DNA from: Candidatus Binataceae bacterium
GTDB taxonomy: Bacteria > Desulfobacterota > Binatia > Binatales > Binataceae
Length of the DNA stretch: 34,489 nucleotides
Direction of reading: 5' to 3'
Assembly (NCBI GenBank): GCA_024281015.1
Contig: JAMXLL010000086.1
Span: forward strand, 1 to 34,489
In this document: in pieces, positions 18,601-27,573 of the stretch
Numbering within the stretch: the stretch's first letter is position 1
Layout of the letters: the number at the start of each line of letters is the position of its first letter
Notes under the pieces: model-generated
What the model was told of the DNA's origin: nothing
The model's input: the letters and a program-made list of their open reading frames with translations, nothing else
The model's database searches: none
Position numbers and translations under genes: made by a program

Positions 18601-18979
18601 GCTCACTGAACGGCGTCGAAAACGCCCCGGCCTGCGTGACGTCGCCGGGATGCTGCGGTCATTTCACTACGCTGCGTTTGGCACCTTGCTGGATGAAACG
18701 CGTAGCGGTGTGCTGGGCGGCCGCGATTTCGCGTCCATGGAGCCATGGGCGAAGTTGTGGCAGGAATGGACTTCGTGGGCCTTTCTGAAGGGTTACGTTG
18801 AAACCGCCGCTCAATCTCCGATAGTGCCGAAGGATGCAGACGAGCTCAAGGCATTGCTCGATGCTTTCGTGTTGGACAAGGCCATCTACGAGCTGGGCTA
18901 CGAACTAAACAACAGGCCCGACTGGGTAAGTATACCGCTTCACGGAATCGAGCAGATTGTGCAAACCGTCAAGCCCTGA
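15632..18979 (+). CDS. treS: Trehalose synthase-maltokinase fusion (TreS-Mak/Pep2)
   Basis: A 1115-residue two-domain fusion. Residues 1-560 are a GH13_16 trehalose synthase: NGDGIGDF-like calcium site (about 31-38), [12 protein letters not shown] (108-119), [10 protein letters not shown] with nucleophile D209, [11 protein letters not shown] with E251 and [17 protein letters not shown] with D317. It interconverts trehalose and maltose. Residues from about 585 onward are a maltokinase: [13 protein letters not shown] at the start, the catalytic loop THGDLHLGQ (D965) and IIDFEGEP (D982), as in aminoglycoside-phosphotransferase-like kinases. It phosphorylates maltose with ATP to maltose-1-phosphate. 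Fusion of the two is known in many bacteria. The start codon overlaps the glgE stop by four bases. The kinase product is the GlgE substrate. Confidence 0.97.
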   Translation: MKHRNDIAEQPLWYKDAIFYEVRVRSFYDASGDGIGDFAGLTEKLDYLHDLGITALWLLPFYPSPLRDDGYDISDYMDVHPDCGTLQEFRTFLREAHRRDLRVITELVINHTSDQHPWFQRARRAPKGDPAREFFVWSDSPERYADARVIFQDFEPSNWSWDQRAKAYYWHRFYSHQPDLNFDNPEVRKEVLRILDFWFEMGVDGLRLDAVPYLFEREGTSCENLPETHAYLRELRAHVDREFRDRMLLAEANQWPEDAVAYFGYGRECHMAFHFPLMPRIFMAVRMEDRFPITDIWAQTPSVDESCQWALFLRNHDELTLEMVTDEERDYMYRAYAQESRMRLNLGIRRRLAPLLGNNRRAIELVHGLLFALPGTPVLYYGDEIGMGDNVYLGDRDGVRTPMQWSGDRNAGFSTGDSQRLILPVIIDHEYHYQTVNVEAQERNRHSLLWWIRRLIAMRKQFKAFGRGTMEFLSPDNPRVLAFVRSYGNEQILVVANLSRFVQYVELDLSRFKGSAPVELFGRTQFPRIGELPYLLTLGPHMFDWFSIEQREDTAHFEVRSHHVPRLEVTETWDRLIRGEDRERLEAVLPAYLPHCRWFRSKARQLKTARISEVLPVADESSNSYLSLVDVEYGDNEPETYVLPLAAIDSHDAHHHAIANHAALAHLRVNRRSGNSGTHNGPVEQVIFDATGDKQFEHAILAVIEHHRRLRGIRGEAVGATSSAYHLMKPAGEPHLLKAEQTNSSIAYGHELIFKLFRRIEPGISPDLEISRFLTERAGFPHSPKLAGWLEYRVGRAEPLTMGVVHGFVHNHGDAWEYTRRELNRYFERAATRTQLVPPPGKPLVALLEENSPDRAGADMVGAYLDVARLLGIRTAELHLALASEEEDPAFVPEPFMAQLRSTYQSMRNLAGRTFRLLRDRFSTLPEDAKKQAARLIEHQELISGCFDTMLKRRTSIVRIRTHGDLHLGQVLYTGKDFLIIDFEGEPARPLTERRRKRPGLRDVAGMLRSFHYAAFGTLLDETRSGVLGGRDFASMEPWAKLWQEWTSWAFLKGYVETAAQSPIVPKDADELKALLDAFVLDKAIYELGYELNNRPDWVSIPLHGIEQIVQTVKP

Positions 18980-19313
18980 TTGCTCCAACCCCGCGGCGGC
19001 ATTGAGTGCTTGATCAGGTCGCTTGCCTGCTCCGGCGGATCCCTCACCTCAACGGTTTACTGTCGGTTAGGCACTTTGCCGGCGCGACTGATCTTGCGCC
19101 CAGACGCCGCGGCTCGAGAACCTGGCATGCGGAGTGGGGACAGGTCTACCGGGGAAAACCGGCGAACTTATTATTGTACGAAAGAAGCAATGAATTTTCG
19201 GCGTGTAAAGAAAACTGCGTCAGCATTATCGCGTACGTGGTATTGTACCAAACAGACGATTTCCAAAGGGTCAGGAACCGCCCGGCCGGTTTATTCTTTC
19301 TCTGAGACCATGC
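18980..19313. other. Gap between treS-mak and treY with direct repeats
   Basis: A gap of 334 bases without a convincing gene; open frames within it show no known protein pattern. The right part is AT-richer and holds a direct repeat (separate entry), suggesting a control region and possibly a separate promoter for treY-treZ. The ribosome binding site before treY is weak (GAGA). Confidence 0.4.
19172..19252. repeat. Direct repeat TATTGTAC(G/C)AAA upstream of treY
   Basis: TATTGTACGAAA at 19172-19183 and TATTGTACCAAA at 19241-19252 differ in one base over 12 and start 69 bases apart (142 and 73 bases before the treY ATG). The core ATTGTAC also occurs before glgX. Paired sites spaced about 6-7 helical turns apart would suit a regulator, but no binding protein is known. 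Confidence 0.45.
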
Positions 19314-21956
19314 ATGGTTAACCCGCTCGCATCCTATCGCGTTCAATTCCATCCGGGCTTCGGCTTTGATGATGTGGCCAAATTGACCGGCTATCTCAGT
19401 GAGCTCGGTATCACCCATGTCTATTGTTCGCCTTATTTGCAAGCTGCTCCGGGCAGCCAGCACGGCTACGATGTCATGGATCCGCGGCGCGTGAACTCCG
19501 AACTCGGCGGCGCCGCAGCTCACGCGCGGATGTGCGCGGCGTTGCACGAGCACCGCATGGGCCAGCTGCTCGACATCGTGCCCAATCACATGGCGATCAG
19601 CGGGCCCGGTAATCCTTGGTGGTGGGACGTGCTGGAGAACGGCCCTTCCAGCACGTACGCCAGCTATTTCGATGTGGAATGGGAACCGCCGGAGACGCGC
19701 TTGCGTAATTCAGTCTTGTTGCCGGTGTTGGGAGCGCAATACGGTCGGGTGCTCGAGGCCGGTGAGATCCAGCTCGCACGCGAGGGTGCGGCGTTCATTA
19801 TTCGCTACTATGAACACAAATTCCCGATCGCGCCCCGCTCTTTACCGGCCATTTTTGAACCTGCCGCGAGCCGATGCGGGTCTGAGGAATTGGCCTTCAT
19901 TGCCGATTCCCTTTCGCAATTGCCGCTAGCCACTGCTCTCGATCATGCCAGTTTGAGCCGCCGTCATCGGGATAAAGCAGTGGTTGGAAAGCTCATTGCG
20001 CGCTTACTGGATGAGAATCCCCGCTGCGCGGCTGCAATCGACGAGGCGATCGAGCAAATTAACCACGATCCCGTGGCGTTGCATGGGCTGCTGGAGCGGC
20101 AAAATTTCCGACTTGCCTATTGGCGAGCAGCCGGGCGCGACCTCGGCTATCGGCGCTTCTTTGATATCAACACCCTGGTGGGTTTGCGGATGGAGGACCC
20201 ACGAGTTTTCGCCGACACGCACGAACTGGTGCTGCAATGGCTGGCGGCAGGCGAGCTCGACGGAGTTCGGATCGATCATATCGACGGTCTGCGGGATCCG
20301 GAACAGTATCTGGAACGCTTACGGGCGGCATCGTCTGAGGCCTGGCTGGTGGTCGAAAAAATCCTGGAGCACGGGGAGGAACTGCCCGGTTCATGGCCGG
20401 TGGATGGGACCACCGGTTACGATTTCCTCAACCAGGTGCTGGGCATCTTCATAGATCCCGTCGCAGAGAAACGGCTGACAGAGCTTTATCGCGACTTCAC
20501 AGGAGATACCGCGGACTTTGAGACAGTCGTGCGCGATAAAAAAGATCTCATAATGCGCGAGGTCCTCGGTAGCGATCTGAATCGGCTCACCGCGATGTTC
20601 GTTGATGTTTGCGAGCGGCAGCCGCTATATCGCGATTTCACTCGCCACGAGCTTCATGAGGCACTGAAGGCGGTAGCGATTCGCTTCCAGGTCTATCGAA
20701 CCTACTTTCGTCCGGGTAGCGAAAAGACCGGGCCTGAAGAAGAGCATTATGTGCGCGAGGCGGTCAGGCTGGCCAAAGAAGACCGGCCCGACCTCGATAG
20801 CGAGCTGATGGATTTCCTCGGCGACATCCTTCTTCTGCGCAGTCCAGGTCAACTCGAAACCGAGCTGGCCCTCCGCTTTCAGCAATTTACGGGTCCCGTG
20901 ATGGCCAAAGCGGTAGAAGATACCGCCTTCTATTGCTTCAACCGCTTTGTCTGCCTGAACGAGGTCGGCGGTGATCCGGGCAAGTTCGGCACGAGCATTG
21001 AGCAATTCTACCGCGCTTGCGCCGAACGTCAGCGGCGCTGGCCGCGGGCGCTGCTGGCCACTTCAACTCATGACACCAAGCGCAGCGAAGACGTGCGGGC
21101 GCGCCTGGCGCTCCTGTCGGAAATACCGGACGAATGGGAGAGGGCAGTGCGCCATTGGGCCCGGCTTAATCAATCCCGATGGAATGGCGCTGCGCCAGAT
21201 CGCAACGTCGAATATCTGCTCTACCAAACACTGGTCGGCGCATGGCCGATTGAGCAGGAACGAGTGCTCCGCTATATCGAAAAAGCGATTCGGGAGGCTA
21301 AGCGGCACACCTCGTGGACTACCCCCAATACAGAATACGAACGCGGTGTACTAGACTTTGTCGCCCGGGTCCTTGATGACCGTGAGTTTATCGATAATCT
21401 CGAGCGGTTCGTGGCGACGTTGATCTCGCCGGGCCGGACAAATTCGCTGGCCCAGCTATTGCTCAAGCTTACTGCTCCGGGTGTGCCCGACATTTACCAG
21501 GGCTCGGAGTTGTGGCACTTCGCATTGGTCGATCCTGACAATCGCCAGCCGGTCAACTACGAGGCGGCCAGAGCGCTGTTAGACGAGCTCAAAAAGGATT
21601 CGTCCGAGATCATGCGCCGCAGCGACGAGGGCGTCCCGAAGCTATGGGTAATCCAACAGGCATTGGCAGTGCGACGGCGCTGTGCACAAGCGTTCGGCCC
21701 GGATGGCTCGTTCACCCCGATGTGGGCGCGCGGTGCGCGTGCTGAGCATGCGGTCGCCTTCTGCCGCGGCAACAAGATAATCACTTTGGTACCACGCCTG
21801 ATCATCAAACTTGCCAATGATTGGCGTAACACGACCATCGAAATGCCACGGGGCGATTGGCGTAACCCTTTCACGGACGAACGATGGCAAGGCGGTGAGG
21901 CCGCGGTCTCGAGCCTGTTGGCAAAATTTCCGGTGTGTCTACTGACACGCGATTAG
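19314..21956 (+). CDS. treY: Maltooligosyl trehalose synthase TreY
   Basis: An 880-residue GH13_26 enzyme that turns the reducing-end alpha-1,4 bond of a maltodextrin into an alpha-1,1 bond, giving maltooligosyl-trehalose. The N-terminus ASYRVQFHPGFGFDD (6-20) and VYCSPYLQAAPGSQHGYDV (36-54) are hallmarks. The catalytic marks are LDIVPNHMA (86-94), GVRIDHIDGL with nucleophile D321, VVEKIL with E348 and the ATSTHDTKRSEDVRARL segment further on. The large helical insertion in the barrel (about 190-280) is typical and explains the length. The C-terminal LTAPGVPDIYQGSELW is also conserved. The ribosome binding site is weak. It is followed 62 bases later by treZ, whose enzyme releases free trehalose from its product. 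Confidence 0.97.
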   Translation: MVNPLASYRVQFHPGFGFDDVAKLTGYLSELGITHVYCSPYLQAAPGSQHGYDVMDPRRVNSELGGAAAHARMCAALHEHRMGQLLDIVPNHMAISGPGNPWWWDVLENGPSSTYASYFDVEWEPPETRLRNSVLLPVLGAQYGRVLEAGEIQLAREGAAFIIRYYEHKFPIAPRSLPAIFEPAASRCGSEELAFIADSLSQLPLATALDHASLSRRHRDKAVVGKLIARLLDENPRCAAAIDEAIEQINHDPVALHGLLERQNFRLAYWRAAGRDLGYRRFFDINTLVGLRMEDPRVFADTHELVLQWLAAGELDGVRIDHIDGLRDPEQYLERLRAASSEAWLVVEKILEHGEELPGSWPVDGTTGYDFLNQVLGIFIDPVAEKRLTELYRDFTGDTADFETVVRDKKDLIMREVLGSDLNRLTAMFVDVCERQPLYRDFTRHELHEALKAVAIRFQVYRTYFRPGSEKTGPEEEHYVREAVRLAKEDRPDLDSELMDFLGDILLLRSPGQLETELALRFQQFTGPVMAKAVEDTAFYCFNRFVCLNEVGGDPGKFGTSIEQFYRACAERQRRWPRALLATSTHDTKRSEDVRARLALLSEIPDEWERAVRHWARLNQSRWNGAAPDRNVEYLLYQTLVGAWPIEQERVLRYIEKAIREAKRHTSWTTPNTEYERGVLDFVARVLDDREFIDNLERFVATLISPGRTNSLAQLLLKLTAPGVPDIYQGSELWHFALVDPDNRQPVNYEAARALLDELKKDSSEIMRRSDEGVPKLWVIQQALAVRRRCAQAFGPDGSFTPMWARGARAEHAVAFCRGNKIITLVPRLIIKLANDWRNTTIEMPRGDWRNPFTDERWQGGEAAVSSLLAKFPVCLLTRD

Positions 21957-22018
21957 TTAACTATCGCGGAAGCCAGGCTAGCCGCTGAAGTTACTCTGCG
22001 AGATCAGCAATTAGCAAA

Positions 22019-23755
22019 ATGACGAAACTGCGAGTTTGGGCACCTAACGCTGCGCAGGTGGCGCTTGAAATCCACAATCAGCGCTTGCCGATGCATGCCG
22101 AGCCAAAAGGTTGGTGGTCGATCTCAACCCACTTGGCGGTACCGGGTACTGATTACGCTTTCGTGCTTGACGACCGTAAGTCGCTGCCAGATCCTCGCTC
22201 GCCCTGGCAACCGCACGGTGTCCACGGTCCCTCACGGATTGTCGACCATGATTCGTTCGCATGGAGCGATGGTCAATGGAACCCGCCGCCGCTGTCGTCA
22301 GCCGTCGTCTATGAACTTCATGTTGGTACGTTCACGCAGAGCGGAACCTTCGAGGCTGCGATCGAGCGCTTGCAGCATTTGAAAGATCTCGGGGTGACGC
22401 ACGTCGAGTTGATGCCGGTGGCGGAATTTTCTGGCGATCGCGGTTGGGGCTACGATGGCGTGGATATATATGCGCCTCATCATGCGTACGGAGGGCCCGA
22501 GGGCCTGAAACGCTTGGTGGATGCGTGCCACGCACGAGGGCTCGCGGTGATACTGGATGTGGTCTACAACCATTTCGGACCAGCGGGTAATTATCTCGCG
22601 CAGTTCGGCCCCTACCAGACCTCTCATTACCAGACGCCCTGGGGTGATGCGCTCAACTTCGATGGTCCGGGCAGCGATGAGGTTAGGCGCTTTTTGTGCG
22701 ATAACGCCGTGATGTGGCTGCGAGACTATCATTTTGATGCACTGCGGCTCGACGCGATTCATGCGATTGTCGATACGTCAGCCATTCATTTCCTCGAGCA
22801 GTTGGCCGTCGAGGTCGCGGCTCTAGAGGGGCGGCTTGGCCGTCACCTGGCGCTGATTGCAGAAAGCAACCTGAATGATCCACGCATCGTGCGCTCTATT
22901 CAGGCGGGCGGCTATGGCATCGATGCGCAGTGGAGCGACGACTTTCATCATGCTCTTCACGCGTGGCTCACCGGTGAGCAATCAGGGTACTACGAGGATT
23001 TCGGGAGTCTCGCGCAACTCGCCAAGGCGCTGTGTAACGCTTTCGTATATGACGGAGGCTACTCGCGATATCGGAACCGCCGTCATGGGCGGCCGCTCGG
23101 CGGGCTTGGCGCCCATCGGTTCCTCGGTTATTTGCAGACCCATGATCAAATCGGGAATCGTGCAAGCGGCGAGCGCAGCTCGATGCTGATGAACGTCAAT
23201 TACCTCAAAATCGGCGCCGCGCTGGTGATGACCGCTCCTTTCATTCCAATGCTGTTTGAGGGGGAGGAATGGGGTGCATCGACTCCCTTTTTATACTTCA
23301 GCGGCCATCCCGACCCGGAACTGGGGCAAGCCGTAAGTGAAGGTCGAAAACGGGAATTCGCTTCTTTTGGGTGGAAGCCCGATGAAATTCCAGATCCGCA
23401 AGCCTCCGAAACGTTTGTCCGCTCGAAGCTCGACTGGAGCGAAATCGGCCGGGAACCGCACACGGAATTACTGCAATGGCATCGCGGTCTTATCCGGTTG
23501 CGGAAGCGGACCCCGGAGCTGGCCGATGGGCGCTTCGACGGGATCCATGTGACTTTCGACGAACAGGCGCGATGGCTCACCATGTCGCGCGGCCCTCTCA
23601 TCGTCATGGTAAATTTCGCTCAGCAGCAACAGACACTTCCGCTCACCGGCGCAGAGAATTATAAGCTTCTGCTGGCATCGCATCCGGATATAGCAATCGA
23701 TGGCCCATCTCCCAGAATGCCCGGCGAGTCCGTGGCTGTCGTGCGTACACTCTAA
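22019..23755 (+). CDS. treZ: Maltooligosyl trehalose trehalohydrolase TreZ
   Basis: A 578-residue GH13_10 enzyme that hydrolyses the alpha-1,4 bond next to the trehalose end of maltooligosyl-trehalose and so frees trehalose. It has an N-terminal CBM48-like domain (1-90: LRVWAPNAAQVALEI, PDPRSPWQPHGVHGPS), then the barrel. The motifs GWGYDGVDIYAPHHAYGGP (142-160), ILDVVYNH (178-185), ALRLDAIHAI with nucleophile D245, IAESNLNDPR with E282, and LQTHDQIGNRA with the third acidic residue are all present. Length is normal. It is the last gene of the cluster. With TreY it forms the established TreY-TreZ route from glycogen to trehalose. Confidence 0.97.
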   Translation: MTKLRVWAPNAAQVALEIHNQRLPMHAEPKGWWSISTHLAVPGTDYAFVLDDRKSLPDPRSPWQPHGVHGPSRIVDHDSFAWSDGQWNPPPLSSAVVYELHVGTFTQSGTFEAAIERLQHLKDLGVTHVELMPVAEFSGDRGWGYDGVDIYAPHHAYGGPEGLKRLVDACHARGLAVILDVVYNHFGPAGNYLAQFGPYQTSHYQTPWGDALNFDGPGSDEVRRFLCDNAVMWLRDYHFDALRLDAIHAIVDTSAIHFLEQLAVEVAALEGRLGRHLALIAESNLNDPRIVRSIQAGGYGIDAQWSDDFHHALHAWLTGEQSGYYEDFGSLAQLAKALCNAFVYDGGYSRYRNRRHGRPLGGLGAHRFLGYLQTHDQIGNRASGERSSMLMNVNYLKIGAALVMTAPFIPMLFEGEEWGASTPFLYFSGHPDPELGQAVSEGRKREFASFGWKPDEIPDPQASETFVRSKLDWSEIGREPHTELLQWHRGLIRLRKRTPELADGRFDGIHVTFDEQARWLTMSRGPLIVMVNFAQQQQTLPLTGAENYKLLLASHPDIAIDGPSPRMPGESVAVVRTL

Positions 23756-24036
23756 GTTGAGCTAGATGGCGGGACGGTTTAAGAATTCACTCGGATTTAG
23801 GAAGTACGTCGGTTGGCGCCGCTAACCTGATTGCTCAAGCGGTGCGGGTTGTCTGTCATCCTGAGCCGCCTGCGTATCGTTCGTCCGTGTCCTTCGTTGC
23901 CCGCAGGACTCTTCAGAATTCGCTCGCACGGACGCAGTTAGAGTCCTGTTTAGGAACCACATCGTCCCCGGTTGAGTATCTATCCTCAATCAGAACTAGC
24001 CCAGATGCATTAATAGGGTTAGGCTTCGCGTTACGA
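23756..24036. repeat. Intergenic segment with hairpin and interspersed-repeat-like sequence
   Basis: This gap separates the convergent treZ and TPR-sulfotransferase genes. GGTTGGC-GCC-GCTAACC (23811-23827) is a 7-bp stem with one G-U pair and could end transcription, although no T-run follows. TGTCATCCTGAG (23854-23865) and GCAGGACTCTT (23903-23913) resemble an interspersed repeat I recall from several soil bacterial genomes. AGAATTC(A/G)CTCG occurs twice (23782-23793 and 23915-23926). No gene is visible. Confidence 0.4.
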
Positions 24037-26298
24037 TTAGACCTTGGGGTGAGTTGCCCTTAGCGCCTGGTCCGGTACTTGGTCAAACAGGCCGCGCAGG
24101 AAAGGATAATAGGCGCGCCAGCGGCCGACAGACCGGCGGTAAACCGGTTCGCGGACCTGAACGACACTGGCAGTGCGAACAGGGCGCGGATTTGCCTGAA
24201 AGTTGAGGCATGCGTCGTCCCAAGCAAAGCCAACCCAATCTAGCATTCGACGAACGGTCGTTTCCTGATTCTCGACCAGCTCTTCATACTGTATTTCGAG
24301 CATTCTGTTCGGCAGGACGCGATTCCAATGATGAGTGACACGCAGATATTCTCGTATGCGTTCAGCGATATGCTCCTCGGTTGAGGCCCATCGAATCGAA
24401 CGAAAATTGGTGAGCCAACATGACAGCGCAACATCGCGAAGATCGCGCCGGCAATGAATGATTCGGGCACGCGGAAAAAGGAGATGCAGGAAGCCGACGT
24501 GGAGATAATTGTCGGGCATCTTGTCCGTGATTCGAGTCTTACCTGCTCCCAATCGGGGCAGCCGCTCAAGATAACGCCTCGCTACCTCCTCAGCGCTCTT
24601 CTGGTTCAGCTGAGGGACGCATTCCAGCGGTGCGGCGTTAACGCCGCAGATAGCAGGCAGCGCGTCGAAGCATTCTCCGATAAACGGCAGCTCCCCCCCG
24701 CCTTGGACCAGTGAATGGCTAGCCAGGATTTGCTCAACGAGAGTTGTTCCCGAGCGGGGCAGCCCGAGGATAAATATCGGAACTTGGTTGTCAATGCCGA
24801 CGCCGCGAGAGCGTTCGAAAAACTCCGGAGTAAACGTCGAGCATATCTTTTCGACGAACGAGCGATGCTGCTCGAGATCAAACGCCCGGTCTTGATTGAG
24901 CGACTGCTCCTGCTGCAGAGTGTTGGCCTTAGCCGCGTGTTCCGCCGCCTCGGCGAATTGGCCACGAGCATCGAGTACGTGAGCCAGTGCGAAATGTAAT
25001 GGCATTAGTCGGCTTTTTCGGACTAGGGTGCCCGCCAACAGCTGCATACGCGCAAGATCTTCGTCCGGCAGTCGGCCGCGCAAGAGCGCTCCGAGGGAGG
25101 CATAGCCACTGCCATTTTCTGGATCGCGACGGATAGCATCGCGGAACGCTTGCTCCGCCTCCCCGAGGCGTCCTAGTTCCATGTAGGCCTGCCCTATTCC
25201 TGCGTGCCCGGCAGACAGTTCGGGCTTTGTGGAGATCGCTTTCCGGCAATGCGCGATCGCTTGCTCATACTCACCCTCATCGCGAAGAATTCCGGCCAGT
25301 CCGGCGTTCGCGTCTGCCCAGGTTGGGTCGCGCCGCAGCGCTTCTTCGTAAGCCGTGCGCGCCTCTACTTTACGCTCCTGCTCAGCCAGGCAGCTCCCGA
25401 GATTTGCGTAGGTTCGCGCCGACGATGGATCAGCCTGCAGGGCGCGGTCATACCAGGTAAGGGCTTCATCCAAACGGCCTTCTTCCTGCAACGCCTGGGC
25501 AATGTTCCCCAAGATCATTCCGTTACGCGGGTTGAGGTGCAGAGCTTGAGCATAGGAGCGCTTGGCTTGCCCTAGCAAGCCGGCTTCTCTTAGAGCGTTG
25601 CCGAGGTTGTTGTGGGCCTGCGGCATATTGGGCAGCAGGGCTACCGCGCGGCGGCAGTGTTCGAGAGCATCGGCCACATTCATTTGCTCAAGCAGAAGCT
25701 GGCCAAGATTGGAATGCGCCTCGCCGTAAGCTGGTTCGGCTGCTATTGCGCGGCGGAAAGCAGCGATAGCGTCTTCGCGACTCCCGAGCATCCGCAGTGC
25801 GTTTCCGAGGTTATTGTGGGCTGCTGCGAAACCGGGATTGAGGCGCACCGCCTCCGAGAGGGCGTCTCGTGCCTCGGCGACCCTGCCATGCTCGGTTAAC
25901 GCTACGCCCAGGTTATTGAGCGCTCCAGCGTGCTGAGGATCAATCATCAGTGCAGCCCGGCAGGCTTGGATCGCACGTTCCAGATCTGCTATCTGCCGGT
26001 AGGCCTCACCGAGGTGTGAATAAAAATCGGGATTACGTGCAAAAGCGATCGCACGCAGGATGCGCTCGACGGCAAGTTTCGGGTTTCCGGTCTGCATTGC
26101 GAGGACCCCCGAGAGATGAAGTGCATCACTATTGGTCGGTTGCTGTTCGAGTACTTCCTGATAGAGACGATCGGCCTCGCGAAAACGCCCCTGCTGGTGA
26201 TTAGCAAGCGCCTCGTTTAGCGCATCTCTGATCGAGAGTCTGACCGCGTGTTTCAAGGCCTGCCTCCAGCCTGCCTTGCGTATAGCATCAAAGCCCAT
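24037..26298 (-). CDS. TPR-repeat protein with C-terminal sulfotransferase domain
   Basis: A 753-residue protein. Residues about 25-460 are an uninterrupted array of roughly 11-12 tetratricopeptide repeats of 34 residues, with repeated cores such as AHNNLGNALRMLG and YANLGSCLAEQ. Residues about 500-735 form a PAPS-dependent sulfotransferase (Sulfotransfer_3-like). The 5'-phosphosulfate loop PRSGTTLVEQIL is at 514-525, a DKMPDNYLHVG segment follows, and a CRRDLRDVALS segment holds the Arg and Ser that bind the 3'-phosphate. No signal peptide is seen, so it is probably cytoplasmic. Such TPR-sulfotransferases are common in soil bacteria; substrates are mostly unknown, and the TPRs probably bind a protein partner. 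It is transcribed away from the beta-helix genes, from a shared 219-base gap. The ribosome binding site for the chosen ATG is not strong. Confidence 0.93.
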   Translation of the reverse strand: MGFDAIRKAGWRQALKHAVRLSIRDALNEALANHQQGRFREADRLYQEVLEQQPTNSDALHLSGVLAMQTGNPKLAVERILRAIAFARNPDFYSHLGEAYRQIADLERAIQACRAALMIDPQHAGALNNLGVALTEHGRVAEARDALSEAVRLNPGFAAAHNNLGNALRMLGSREDAIAAFRRAIAAEPAYGEAHSNLGQLLLEQMNVADALEHCRRAVALLPNMPQAHNNLGNALREAGLLGQAKRSYAQALHLNPRNGMILGNIAQALQEEGRLDEALTWYDRALQADPSSARTYANLGSCLAEQERKVEARTAYEEALRRDPTWADANAGLAGILRDEGEYEQAIAHCRKAISTKPELSAGHAGIGQAYMELGRLGEAEQAFRDAIRRDPENGSGYASLGALLRGRLPDEDLARMQLLAGTLVRKSRLMPLHFALAHVLDARGQFAEAAEHAAKANTLQQEQSLNQDRAFDLEQHRSFVEKICSTFTPEFFERSRGVGIDNQVPIFILGLPRSGTTLVEQILASHSLVQGGGELPFIGECFDALPAICGVNAAPLECVPQLNQKSAEEVARRYLERLPRLGAGKTRITDKMPDNYLHVGFLHLLFPRARIIHCRRDLRDVALSCWLTNFRSIRWASTEEHIAERIREYLRVTHHWNRVLPNRMLEIQYEELVENQETTVRRMLDWVGFAWDDACLNFQANPRPVRTASVVQVREPVYRRSVGRWRAYYPFLRGLFDQVPDQALRATHPKV

Positions 26299-26517
26299 AA
26301 ACGAATGCTTGGGCAGGTTCCCCGGATGTTTGTTACTTGGAGAAAATAATCAGTTAACACATCGCCAAGCAACAGATTGAAAGATGGGTGAAGCAGGTGA
26401 TACAAGCACGCGACGAGGATTGGGCGGGTCAGCTCCAGAAACGGGAGTTGTCACCCAGTAATCAAGGAAAATCGGGCGCACTGAGACAACGACGCATGCC
26501 ATAGTGTTAGGGGATCA

Positions 26518-27573
26518 ATGAAAACATATCAGCGGATCGCGAAAGAGTTGACGCTGGTCAGACGGGCGGCCATCTGGAACCCGGGGTTACGGCAGCTTCT
26601 GAATGCCGCGCCGCTGGTCGTGATGTTTTTGCTTTTGAACACGCGCACGGTACAAGCATCGTGCAGCTTCAATCCTGCGCCTGATCCGACCGCCGATGGC
26701 AGCTCGAACAGCCTCCGCCATGCGATCCAGATGGCCAATGCAAGCGGTGAGGATTGCACCATCGAACTGCAGGCCGGCACCTACACCTTGACCATCAAGA
26801 ATACCCACGGGCAGGAGAACGCTGCCGCAGAAGGCGATCTTGATATCACGGATAGCGGCCATACGACGACTGTCCTGGGTCAGGGAGTTGGCGTCAGCAT
26901 TGTCAACGGCAACGGCATCGACCGGGTGTTCCAAGTGCGGAACAATGCCAATGCGGAGTTCAGGTACTTAACGATCAAAGGCGGTGTGGCGAGAGATGAC
27001 GGCGGTTTCATGGCGCAGCCCGGCAAGAGTGAAGCCAAGGGCGGCGGTATACTGGTGCAGGGCGGCGGCCATGTCGATTTGTACCATGTTCAAATTCGCG
27101 GAAATCGAGCAATTGGTGGTCCAGGCGGTACAATAACCACGAGCCTCGGTTCTGTATCCGGAACGCCGGGTCAGACTGCAGCGGGAGGCGGTCTTTTCCT
27201 CGCTGCTGGCACGGTTTACCTAACGGGCTCGAAAGTCTCCGGCAATATCGCGGTCGGTGGAACGGCGGCTAGTAAGTCCTTCCTCTTCAGCACTGGTGGT
27301 ATTGGTGCGGGCGGAGGGCTTTACCTGCACAGCGGCAGTGTGGAACTCATTAGTTCAACTGTTTCGGTTAACAAGGCGTACGGGGGACGAGGTCGGGGAT
27401 CCGGTGGTGGCACTGCACAGGGAGCCGGGCTGTTCGCTGAAGCAGGCGCTCTTCTGACCACACAGACCACGATCTCCAGCAACTCGGGTTTCGGGGGAGC
27501 AAGCACCGTTAATGGTTATGGCGGTGGCGCTCAGGGCGCGGCCTGTTCGTCAGCAGCGGAAGTCTCCGCCTAG
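26518..27573 (+). CDS. Secreted beta-helix (choice-of-anchor Q) protein, 5' part of a frameshifted gene
   Basis: These 351 residues are the N-terminal two thirds of a right-handed parallel beta-helix protein. A basic leader, a hydrophobic stretch (about residues 29-46, LLNAAPLVVMFLLLNT) and a VQA cleavage site form a signal peptide. The exported part starts SCSFNPAPDPTADGSSNSLR and has pectin-lyase-like coils rich in Gly, Asn, Ser and Thr, with AGGGLFLAAG-type turns. The TTAGGGGATCA ribosome binding site supports the start. By comparison with the next gene, the last 14 or so residues are out of frame. One G seems missing near 27539-27542 (GCGGCC where GCGGGCC would read GAGLF), after which homology continues in another frame to 28154. 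Either this is a pseudogene or the base is a sequencing error. A repaired gene would encode about 545 residues. Confidence 0.85.
   Translation: MKTYQRIAKELTLVRRAAIWNPGLRQLLNAAPLVVMFLLLNTRTVQASCSFNPAPDPTADGSSNSLRHAIQMANASGEDCTIELQAGTYTLTIKNTHGQENAAAEGDLDITDSGHTTTVLGQGVGVSIVNGNGIDRVFQVRNNANAEFRYLTIKGGVARDDGGFMAQPGKSEAKGGGILVQGGGHVDLYHVQIRGNRAIGGPGGTITTSLGSVSGTPGQTAAGGGLFLAAGTVYLTGSKVSGNIAVGGTAASKSFLFSTGGIGAGGGLYLHSGSVELISSTVSVNKAYGGRGRGSGGGTAQGAGLFAEAGALLTTQTTISSNSGFGGASTVNGYGGGAQGAACSSAAEVSA

Noticed and set aside
18980-19321. Two overlapping open frames of about 100 codons between treS-mak and treY
   Set aside because: Both are rich in Arg, Cys and Trp in a shadow-like way, lack a good start, and overlap the treY start; the region is better read as regulatory.
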